A DNA stretch of 15,806 bases from an uncultured Granulicatella sp. GTDB lineage: Bacteria > Bacillota > Bacilli > Lactobacillales > Aerococcaceae. A program made the position numbers and the translations under genes. Where the stretch lies: NCBI RefSeq assembly GCF_938030755.1, contig NZ_CALHIF010000046.1, forward strand, positions 1 through 15,806, in the 5' to 3' direction. Shown here piece after piece: positions 7,441-13,490 of this stretch (the first letter of the stretch is position 1; each line of letters starts with the position of its first letter). The notes beneath the pieces are model-generated. The model worked only from the letters and a program-made list of their open reading frames with translations. It did no database searches and was not told the DNA's origin.

Positions 7441-7459
7441 CTCTTTACAATTAAAGGAG
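7441..7459 (+). promoter_or_regulatory. Possible SD-sequestering hairpin between riboswitch and folT
   Basis: CTCTTT (7441-7446) can pair with AAAGGAG (7453-7459) around a 6-base loop with one bulged G. This hides the folT Shine-Dalgarno and suggests translational control by the THF riboswitch. No T run is present, so an intrinsic terminator platform is not apparent. Confidence 0.5.
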
Positions 7460-7467
7460 ATGCTAAT

Positions 7468-8007
7468 ATGGAAAATACAAAGAAATATAATAGAAAACAA
7501 ATACTTGATATTACAGTGATGGCGCTAATCTTGGCCATTCGTCTTGTGATGGAAATGTTGCCAGCAATAAAATTCGGAGTTTACGTACAACTTGGCTTCG
7601 GATTCATCGGAGCTGCCATTGCAGGGGTCATGCTTGGACCGTGGCGTGCAGCGCTTGTGGGAATCTTAGTCGATATCCTCGGGAACTTCTTCCGCGGAGA
7701 GAGTGGACAGTTCTTTATCGGCTATACACTGACAGCACTTGTCGGAGGACTCATCTACGGATACTTCTTATATAAGAAACCACTCAGATGGGAACAAATC
7801 TTGATTGCAGTATTACTCGTCACAATTGTCTGTAACCTCGGATTGAATTCACTATGGGTGTATATGATGACAGGAAAAGCCTTCTCCGTCTTCATGCCAC
7901 TGCGAATCCTGAAAAATATGATCTCGCTCCCATTGAATACCGCCATCCTCACCGTGCTGTTTTCTAACCAAACCATGAAAACCTTAATAGAAAAATACAG
8001 GGTGTGA
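7468..8007 (+). CDS. folT: Folate ECF transporter S component FolT
   Basis: A 179-residue integral membrane protein with five to six hydrophobic segments. The core FGFIGAAIAGVMLGPWRAA followed by GILVDILGNF is typical of folate-specific S components, and the N-terminal ILAIRLVMEMLPAIKFG carries the conserved Arg before the first loop. It binds folates at the outer face and associates with a shared EcfA-EcfA'-EcfT module encoded elsewhere. The upstream THF riboswitch independently supports the substrate. A longer frame starts at 7432, but only the ATG at 7468 has a good AAAGGAG site (8-base spacing). The last codons (YRV, stop) lie inside the first copy of a GC-rich tandem repeat, so the native C-terminus may have been altered. 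Confidence 0.93.
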   Translation: MENTKKYNRKQILDITVMALILAIRLVMEMLPAIKFGVYVQLGFGFIGAAIAGVMLGPWRAALVGILVDILGNFFRGESGQFFIGYTLTALVGGLIYGYFLYKKPLRWEQILIAVLLVTIVCNLGLNSLWVYMMTGKAFSVFMPLRILKNMISLPLNTAILTVLFSNQTMKTLIEKYRV

Positions 8008-8275
8008 GGCTTCGCGCCCAGAAATGGAACGTTGGACCCGAACGACGCAAAGGGCTCGGAACGAGTCGTGCGTACGTTTGGGGAAACGCACGCCATTTCT
8101 GCGAAGCCGAACCCGACTAAAACAGGATATGAGGGCGAACGCTCAGGACTGAATCACTGGACCGGAGTAACGCAAGGGACTTGGTACAAGTCGTGCGGAT
8201 ACTACGGGAAGTGGACGTCAGTCCTGTGAGCCCGAGCTCAACTACACAGGGTGTAAGGCTCTTGCTAGCACCCCC
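7997..8275 (+). repeat. GC-rich tandem structured repeat, two full units and a partial third
   Basis: Units begin with ACAGGGTGTGAGG (7997), ACAGGATATGAGG (8122) and ACAGGGTGTAAGG (8246), spacings 125 and 124 bases. Units 1 and 2 share a 40-base core (8033-8072 and 8158-8197) at 31 of 40 identities without gaps. Each unit is closed by a different long stem: GGCTTCGC plus AGAAATGG with CCATTTCTGCGAAGCC in unit 1; GCTCA plus GGACTGA with TCAGTCC and TGAGC in unit 2. Inside the core, CGCA pairs with TGCG around a hairpin (GGCTCG/CGAGTC in unit 1, GACTTG/CAAGTC in unit 2). GC is clearly higher than in neighbouring genes. The orientation of any RNA is not proven. No T run follows. No protein is supported here. 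Confidence 0.75.
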
Positions 8276-8346
8276 TCCCATTTAGGAGTAGAATAGAACC
8301 AAAGAGCAACTATCTGAATTAGTTCAAAGCGAAGGGAGGCACAACC

Positions 8347-8526
8347 ATGCCATTTATTCATGTTGAAATGATCGAAGGAAGAAGCCGTGAACAAAAAGAA
8401 GCCCTTGTCAAAGAAGTGACAGAAGTGGTCTCTAAACATTCTGGCGCTCCAACAGAACACATTCATATCATTATTCAAGAAATTAAAGCCGAAAACCTTG
8501 GCCAAAACGGCAAACTAAGAGGTTAA
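8347..8526 (+). CDS. 4-oxalocrotonate tautomerase family protein
   Basis: A 59-residue protein, the usual length for short 4-OT family tautomerases. After removal of Met the N-terminus is Pro, the catalytic base of the family, and Arg11 is present (PFIHVEMIEGRSREQKEAL). The position of the second active-site arginine (Arg39 in XylH-type enzymes) is His here (PTEHIHIIIQEI). That is seen in many Gram-positive members and makes the substrate uncertain. GGGAGG (8334-8339) is a strong ribosome binding site. There is no aromatic degradation gene nearby. It is preceded by the structured repeat and no clear promoter of its own is visible. Confidence 0.9.
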   Translation: MPFIHVEMIEGRSREQKEALVKEVTEVVSKHSGAPTEHIHIIIQEIKAENLGQNGKLRG

Positions 8527-8580
8527 CCAACTTCATTTTTGCATCAATGTTGTTAATTCCTAATTGAATGGAGGAGTACA

Positions 8581-8925
8581 ATGATTAATAATAGTGATTT
8601 TGGTGGTTTTATTATTTCGAACAATATTCTTGAGGGGAAGCCAATTCGATATACTTTTCGTGATCAATCTTCAATACCTCCGATGAATGGATGGACTCTA
8701 TTATCCATTGAAGATGATGAAGAGTATCTTTCAGATGCAGCCAATTTCAAAATTCTAGGAGCTGATTCCATTTATAAAATCGCTCCAGTGATGCTAGAGA
8801 TTTTCGAAGCACCGTATGGGACAGATTTATGTTGGCTATATGAAGAGGGTGTTCATGTTGGCTTTTACGATTTAGTCGAAGAGAGAGAAACTACGATAGA
8901 AGAAATTTTATCTTCAACAAATTAA
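8581..8925 (+). CDS. DUF2185 / Imm33-like protein
   Basis: A 114-residue soluble protein resembling the DUF2185 family (also annotated as immunity protein Imm33). It has an FGGFIIS-type opening, then GWTLLSIEDDEEYLSDAANF (about 37-56) and a C-terminal APYGTDLCWLYEEG. No signal peptide or membrane segment is present. GGAGG lies upstream of the ATG. In polymorphic toxin loci such proteins neutralise a toxin, but no toxin gene is adjacent. It stands between a tautomerase and a copper operon, so it may be an orphan immunity gene or a housekeeping member of the family. Family call from recalled pattern, moderately secure. Confidence 0.75.
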   Translation: MINNSDFGGFIISNNILEGKPIRYTFRDQSSIPPMNGWTLLSIEDDEEYLSDAANFKILGADSIYKIAPVMLEIFEAPYGTDLCWLYEEGVHVGFYDLVEERETTIEEILSSTN

Positions 8926-8936
8926 ATAGACTATCC

Positions 8937-8978
8937 CAAAACTCAAGCTGGCAGAATCGCTGTTGGCTTGAGTTTTTT
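8937..8978 (+). terminator. Terminator after the DUF2185 gene
   Basis: ACTCAAGC (8941-8948) pairs with GCTTGAGT (8966-8973) and is followed by TTTTTT. An A run precedes the stem. Confidence 0.85.
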
Positions 8979-9006
8979 ATGCAAAAAATTTTTTTAAACT
9001 TTCTTG

Positions 9007-9059
9007 TTGACATTTGTAAATCACTAGTGTAAACTAACAATGTAAATTACAAATGTAAA
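9007..9059 (+). promoter_or_regulatory. copA promoter with CopY-type operator sites
   Basis: TTGACA (9007-9012) and TAAACT (9030-9035) with 17-base spacing form the promoter. TACAAATGTA (9048-9057) is a perfect CopY cop box (TACAnnTGTA), and GACATTTGTA (9009-9018), fitting KACAnnTGTA, overlaps the -35. TGTAAA occurs at 9015, 9028, 9041 and 9054, exactly every 13 bases. Repressor binding here would block RNA polymerase in low copper. No copY gene is in the window. Confidence 0.8.
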
Positions 9060-9076
9060 CGAAAGCGGTGAAAGTA

Positions 9077-11320
9077 ATGAGCAAACAAAAAGAGTACATT
9101 ATTGAAGGAATGAGTTGTGCTTCATGTGCCATGACGATTGAGAATGCCGTCAGCAAAATTCCAGGCGTTGATAAAGCTAGCGTCAACTTGGCAACTGAGA
9201 TCATGACTGTTGAAGCAAACGATAGCGTGACCACTGAAGATATCGCCAAAGTGGTCGATGGTGTGGGATATAGCGCTCGTCCTCGTGGCAAATCAGTGGA
9301 AGAAGAACTCGAAGAAAAGAACGAAAAGAAAGAAGCGCACTTAAGAGAAATGAAGCGAAACCTAACCATTTCAGCGATTTTCACCGTGCCACTTCTCTTT
9401 ATCGCAATGGCCGATATGGTTGGAATTCCAATGCCAGCCTTTCTAAGCCCAATGCAAAGTCCAGTTAGCTACGCGTTGATTCAATTGGCGCTTGTTCTCC
9501 CAATTGTCTGGATTGGACGTCGTTTCTTCGTGGATGGATTTAAGGCCTTGTCTAAAGGACATCCGAACATGGACAGCTTAGTCGCACTTGGAACAAGCGC
9601 TGCGTTCCTATATAGTCTCTACGGAACGTACCACGTATTAGAAGGCCATGCGCATTTTGCGATGAACCTTTACTACGAATCAGCCGGCGTTATTTTAACC
9701 TTAATCACACTTGGAAAATACTTCGAAGACGTGTCAAAAGGGAAAACATCCATGGCGATTCAAACGCTCGTAGGCCTTGCTCCTAAAATGGCGACGGTTT
9801 TACGAGACGGACAAGAAGTAGAAGTTCCTGTAGAAGAAGTGCAAGTGGGCGACCTCATTCGTGTCAAACCAGGTGAAAAAGTTCCAGTCGATGGCGTCGT
9901 GACAGAAGGAAACTCAACCGTTGATGAATCGATGTTAACAGGGGAAAGTATTCCAGTATCGAAATCAGTTGGCGATGAAGTGATTGGGGCAAGTTTAAAC
10001 AAGACAGGTTCTTTCATTCTAAAAGCAACAAAAATCGGGAAAGACACAGCTCTCTCTCAAATTATTCAGTTAGTCGAACAAGCACAAGGATCCAAAGCAC
10101 CGATTGCCAAACTGGCCGACAAGGTTTCTGGAGTATTCGTTCCAATCGTAATCGTCTTGGCTCTTGTTTCTGGACTTGCTTGGTATTTCCTTGGACAAGA
10201 ATCATGGGTATTTGCCCTCACGATTACCATCTCAGTCCTCGTCATCGCCTGCCCATGTGCATTAGGGCTTGCGACACCAACTGCTATCATGGTGGGGACT
10301 GGTAAAGGGGCCGAAAATGGAATTCTTTTGAAGAGCGGGGAAGCGTTAGAAGAAGCCAACCACGTAAATATGGTTGTTTTCGACAAAACAGGCACGATCA
10401 CAAACGGAACTCCTGTTGTCACAGATGTGGTCACTGCAGATTCTACCGATGCAGATGCCCTCATTCGCCTAGCTGCTAGCCTTGAAGTAGCGTCCGAACA
10501 CCCTCTTGGCGAAGCGATTGTTGCCAAAGCCAAAGAACAAGGGGCTGCATTTGATGAAGTGACGAACTTCGAAGCCATTCCTGGTTTTGGGATTAAAGGC
10601 CACGTGGGTGAAACACTCGTCTTCCTTGGAAACGAAAAATGGATGCGTGAAAATGGTCTTGCCAATGTTGAGATGAACGACAAAGCCAATCATTTTGCCG
10701 AACAAGGAAAAACACCGCTCTATATCGGCTATAACGATGCCGTACAAGGTTTAATTGTTGTAGCGGATACTGTTAAAGAAAGTAGCGCGCGTGCCATCCA
10801 AACCCTACATGAAATGGGCATTCAAGTCGCTATGATGACAGGGGACCACGAACGAACTGCACAAGCGATTGCTGCTGAAGTGGGGATTGACCGCGTATTT
10901 AGTGAAGTTTTACCGCAAGATAAGGCGAATTATGTGTCAAAATTACAAGAAGAAGGCTATATTGTGGCGATGGTGGGGGATGGTATCAATGATGCCCCAG
11001 CTCTTGCACAAGCGCAAGTCGGTATCGCAATCGGTACCGGAACAGACGTAGCTATCGAATCTGCAGACGCCGTCTTAATGAAGAGCGACTTGATGGATGT
11101 ACCAGCGATGTTAAAACTTAGCCGTGCAACCATCCGTAATATTAAAGAAAATCTATTTTGGGCATTTGCCTATAACGTAATCGGAATACCATTTGCGATG
11201 GGAGTTCTTCACCTCGTTGGCGGACCGCTCCTCAACCCAATGATTGCCGGAGCCGCAATGAGCTTCAGTTCCGTATCTGTTGTCCTCAACGCCCTAAGAT
11301 TAAAACGCTGGAAAGCATAA
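9077..11320 (+). CDS. copA: Copper-exporting P1B-type ATPase CopA
   Basis: A 747-residue Cu(I)-translocating P-type ATPase with one N-terminal heavy-metal domain (GMSCASC, Cys14 and Cys17), then eight expected membrane helices. Catalytic elements are all present: TGES near 288, the transmembrane metal site CPC (392-394), the phosphorylated Asp436 in DKTGT, SEHPLGEAI in the nucleotide domain, TGD, and GDGINDAP near 634. The last helix ends MSFSSVSVVLNALRL, the Cu(I)-specific signature. It pumps Cu(I) out of the cytoplasm using ATP. A frame opens at a GTG at 9068, but GGTGA five bases before the ATG at 9077 makes that the likely start. It is followed 17 bases later by copZ, and copper-responsive control is expected from the cop boxes upstream. 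Confidence 0.95.
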   Translation: MSKQKEYIIEGMSCASCAMTIENAVSKIPGVDKASVNLATEIMTVEANDSVTTEDIAKVVDGVGYSARPRGKSVEEELEEKNEKKEAHLREMKRNLTISAIFTVPLLFIAMADMVGIPMPAFLSPMQSPVSYALIQLALVLPIVWIGRRFFVDGFKALSKGHPNMDSLVALGTSAAFLYSLYGTYHVLEGHAHFAMNLYYESAGVILTLITLGKYFEDVSKGKTSMAIQTLVGLAPKMATVLRDGQEVEVPVEEVQVGDLIRVKPGEKVPVDGVVTEGNSTVDESMLTGESIPVSKSVGDEVIGASLNKTGSFILKATKIGKDTALSQIIQLVEQAQGSKAPIAKLADKVSGVFVPIVIVLALVSGLAWYFLGQESWVFALTITISVLVIACPCALGLATPTAIMVGTGKGAENGILLKSGEALEEANHVNMVVFDKTGTITNGTPVVTDVVTADSTDADALIRLAASLEVASEHPLGEAIVAKAKEQGAAFDEVTNFEAIPGFGIKGHVGETLVFLGNEKWMRENGLANVEMNDKANHFAEQGKTPLYIGYNDAVQGLIVVADTVKESSARAIQTLHEMGIQVAMMTGDHERTAQAIAAEVGIDRVFSEVLPQDKANYVSKLQEEGYIVAMVGDGINDAPALAQAQVGIAIGTGTDVAIESADAVLMKSDLMDVPAMLKLSRATIRNIKENLFWAFAYNVIGIPFAMGVLHLVGGPLLNPMIAGAAMSFSSVSVVLNALRLKRWKA

Positions 11321-11337
11321 CTTTAAAGGAGAGATTG

Positions 11338-11538
11338 ATGATGAAAAAAGAATATAATTTAGAAGGAATTAAATGCGAAGGCTGTGCCAACACAGTGAAA
11401 GAACGCTTCTCAAACGTCCCAGGCGTGACAAACGTTGAAGTCAGCTTAGAAAACAAAGTAGCCACAGTCGAAGGAGACGCAAGCGTCGACGCATTACAAG
11501 CATCTCTTGAAGGTACAAAATACAGCATTCAAAAGTAA
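11338..11538 (+). CDS. copZ: Copper chaperone CopZ-like heavy-metal-associated protein
   Basis: A 66-residue single HMA domain protein with the metal-binding loop GIKCEGC, the CxxC that carries Cu(I), and the usual beta-alpha-beta-beta-alpha-beta pattern. It delivers Cu(I) to CopA and, in relatives, to the CopY repressor. AGGAG (11327-11331) lies 6 bases from the first ATG; a second ATG follows immediately, so the true N-terminus may be one residue shorter. It is co-transcribed with copA. No convincing terminator follows it; the ~100 bases to the next gene hold only a weak ATTCA/TGAAT dyad. Confidence 0.92.
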   Translation: MMKKEYNLEGIKCEGCANTVKERFSNVPGVTNVEVSLENKVATVEGDASVDALQASLEGTKYSIQK

Positions 11539-11637
11539 AAAAATTCAGACCGCTTGAATGATATATCGGACCATTCTCCTATAGATTTTTTACCACAGGT
11601 GCAGTAATATGAAGATAGAACAAAAGGAGGAATTTCT

Positions 11638-11955
11638 ATGATTATTACTACAACGCAAACGGTCGAAGGGTATCAAATTGTTGAGTATAAATGGATTGTT
11701 TTTGGAGAAGTGGTAGCAGGTGTTGATGCTATAAAAGATATCGCAGCAGGACTAAGAAATTTCTTTGGAGGCCGTTCTAGAGCCTATGAAGGAGAACTTT
11801 CAGAAGCCAGAGAAGAAGCTCTACAAGAAATGGAAGAAAGAGCTGTAAAAATCGGAGCAAATGCTGTAGTAGGCGTGAAAATGGACTATGAGTATATGGA
11901 TGGCATGATTATGGTCACCTGTAGCGGAACCGCAGTCGTTATTGAAGCACTATAA
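11638..11955 (+). CDS. YbjQ / UPF0145 family protein
   Basis: A 105-residue protein of the YbjQ (UPF0145, DUF74) family, normal length. Family features are the opening TTTQTVEGYQIVEYKWIVFGEVV, a central helix with SRAYEGELSEAREEALQEM, and the ending GANAVVGVKMDYEYMD...VTCSGTAVV. Members form pentamers and some annotations call them heavy-metal binding, but the function is not established. AAAGGAGG is a strong ribosome binding site. It lies directly behind the copper operon, so partial read-through and a link with metal stress are possible, though no shared regulatory element is visible. Confidence 0.88.
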   Translation: MIITTTQTVEGYQIVEYKWIVFGEVVAGVDAIKDIAAGLRNFFGGRSRAYEGELSEAREEALQEMEERAVKIGANAVVGVKMDYEYMDGMIMVTCSGTAVVIEAL

Positions 11956-11960
11956 AAATT

Positions 11961-11996
11961 AAGAAAGCTAGCCTATCTGCCTAGCTTTCTTTTTTG
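11961..11996 (+). terminator. Terminator after the ybjQ-like gene
   Basis: AAGAAAGCTAG (11961-11971) pairs with CTAGCTTTCTT (11981-11991), followed by a T run. Confidence 0.88.
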
Positions 11997-12002
11997 TTGT
12001 CT

Positions 12003-12289
12003 CTGTTGCATCTCATGGTTATTAGAAGCACAGAAGTAGAGCGTTGCGGAAAATACTTAGTTGTGGTTTCGAAGAACCTACTACCGTATAAGTGTTGTCT
12101 GCTTCGTCTATCACCCTTCCTCTACAATCCATGGTTAGTAGAAGTAAATAAAGTAAAGCGTTGCTAACAACACCCAGTGTGGTTTCGATGAATCTACACC
12201 CGTCTAAGTGCTTTGCTTCGTCTATCACCCTTTCTCCGCAATCTATGGTTAGTAGAAGTAAAAAAAGTAAAGCGTTGCGAAAAAAACAC
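12003..12289. repeat. Tandem direct repeat, two and a half ~115-bp copies
   Basis: Copies begin about 12003, 12119 and 12233; the anchor ATGGTT occurs at 12015, 12131 and 12245 (spacings 116 and 114). Shared blocks are ATGGTTAGTAGAAGTAAA, AAAGCGTTGC, GTGGTTTCGA, and GCTTCGTCTATCACCC. The third copy is cut after AACACC, where the inverted-repeat element starts. No spacers separate the copies and no coding sequence is supported on either strand. Confidence 0.85.
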
Positions 12290-12448
12290 CTAGGATTCTA
12301 TACGAGTAGTAGTCGCGAGTGTACTCGATGCGAATTACAGACTCAGGAAATGAAATTTCCTAGAGTCTGTTTGAGGCTCGAGAGGTCTGAGACCTTGGCT
12401 CAGACTGGTACAGCCATTACTACTCGTATGAGAAAATCCTAGGTGTTT
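12284..12448 (-). ncRNA. Multi-branched inverted-repeat element at the 3' end of the lacD transcript
   Basis: A 14-bp outer stem (12284-12297 with 12435-12448) and, after a small internal loop, a 12-bp stem (12300-12311 with 12418-12429) enclose three hairpins. These are TCGC/GCGA with GAGT/ACTC (12313-12333); ACAGACTC/GAGTCTGT with GGAAAT/ATTTCC (12337-12370); and GTCTGAG/CTCAGAC (12385-12405) inside GGCT/AGCC (12375-12415). Read on the minus strand the outer stem is followed directly by T7, so it can act as an oversized terminator for agaS-nagA-lacD or as a structured 3' RNA. The fold is by eye; family unknown. Confidence 0.6.
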
Positions 12449-12456
12449 AATATTTA

Positions 12457-13461
12457 TTATTTTACTTCTGCACGATCTAACCATGGAGTTGCAGTTTCAT
12501 CTAGAACAACATTAAGGTCCTCAATGTTCTTACGTCCTTGGTTTGCCAACCACGCACGACCAGCTTCTTCCCCTTCAGTCGCAAACACAGCTACAGAATC
12601 TTTCCATGTTGCACGACCACATAACACACCATTGAAAGTAGAACCAGCTTCTTTCGCAAAGCGTAGCGTTTCTTGGAATAATTCAGCAGAAACACCAGCA
12701 CTTAAGAAGATGAATGGTAAGTGAGTGATTTCAGATTGTTCTTTGAATAAACGTAATGCTTCTTCACGAGTATAAACAGGTTCAACGCCTTCTTTAGTGA
12801 AGCCTTCTACGAAGTTCATGTTTACTGGAACTTCCACTTTTAATACGTCAACGTTGTAACGTGGGTCAGAGAAGATTTTCATTGCGTCGTTTACTTTATG
12901 AGGTTTTACTTTAGCGTATGCCGCTGATTTCACATCGTCGTCACTTGCTTCGTAAGAAACGATTTCTAAGAAGAATGGAATATCTTCTGCCACACATTCG
13001 CTACCGACACGTTCTACCCATGCATGTTTGATGTCGTTGATGGCTGGATCTTCATCAATATCGTAGTATAAAAGAACTTTAACAGCGTCAGCGTCTAACT
13101 CTTTAATACGTTTTGCAGACCAGATTGGAAGTAAGTCTGGTAAACGGCCGATTTCAGTTGCATCGTAACCAGTTTTTTCGTAAGAGATTAAAAGTCCGCA
13201 GTCTTCGTGGCGTAATTTTGCAGCTGGAAGACCATATTCTGGGTCCAAAAGAATTGAAGAAGAGAATTTTGTTAATTCTTCAGAGATTAATTCTTTGAAG
13301 CGGATGATGCCTTCGTCACCTTTTACATTTGGGTTTCCTGCAGCAATCATTTTTTTCAATGAACCACGTTGGTCAATCGCTAAAGCACCGATGACATGGT
13401 TTTTGTTTGAAAGTTTTACTAAGTGATCATATTTTCCTTTTGTTAATACTAATTTTGACAT
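12457..13461 (-). CDS. lacD: Tagatose 1,6-bisphosphate aldolase LacD
   Basis: A 334-residue class I aldolase that cleaves tagatose-1,6-bisphosphate to dihydroxyacetone phosphate and glyceraldehyde-3-phosphate in the cytoplasm. Length and sequence match LacD (about 325 residues): GALAIDQRGSLKKMI near the N-terminus, LLDPEYGLPA near 71, and the Schiff-base lysine in DVLKVEVPVN (Lys208, equivalent to about Lys205 in staphylococcal LacD). The ending FNGVLCGRATWK is also conserved. AAGGAG precedes the ATG. It is the last gene of the operon, 29 bases after nagA. With agaS and nagA upstream rather than lacABC, it likely serves amino-sugar rather than lactose breakdown. Confidence 0.94.
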   Translation of the reverse strand: MSKLVLTKGKYDHLVKLSNKNHVIGALAIDQRGSLKKMIAAGNPNVKGDEGIIRFKELISEELTKFSSSILLDPEYGLPAAKLRHEDCGLLISYEKTGYDATEIGRLPDLLPIWSAKRIKELDADAVKVLLYYDIDEDPAINDIKHAWVERVGSECVAEDIPFFLEIVSYEASDDDVKSAAYAKVKPHKVNDAMKIFSDPRYNVDVLKVEVPVNMNFVEGFTKEGVEPVYTREEALRLFKEQSEITHLPFIFLSAGVSAELFQETLRFAKEAGSTFNGVLCGRATWKDSVAVFATEGEEAGRAWLANQGRKNIEDLNVVLDETATPWLDRAEVK

Positions 13462-13490
13462 AATAACACTCCTTCAGTTGTTTTAATTAT

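Noticed and set aside
8045..8068. c-di-GMP (GEMM) riboswitch because of GACGCAAAG
   Set aside because: The rest of the GEMM consensus (paired GGTAGC receptor helix) is absent and the location is after, not before, a gene.
8032..8229. Open frame of 65 codons on the plus strand
   Set aside because: It lies wholly in the structured tandem repeat, has no ribosome binding site, and its residues follow the repeat, not a protein pattern.
7997..8250. Integron attC-like sites
   Set aside because: Stems are attC-like in size but the GTTRRRY/RYYYAAC ends are missing and the conserved part is internal.
10066..10689. 207-codon open frame opposite copA
   Set aside because: It is a shadow of the copA coding strand; all catalytic motifs are on the plus strand.
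12022..12228. 68-codon minus-strand frame in the direct repeats
   Set aside because: Two-fold internal repetition follows the DNA repeat and no ribosome binding site is present.
12003..12289. CRISPR array
   Set aside because: Units are ~115 bp, adjacent without spacers, only two and a half copies, and no cas genes are present.
12161..12724. Plus-strand open frames across the repeats and the end of lacD
   Set aside because: No ribosome binding sites, composition follows the repeats and the antisense of lacD.
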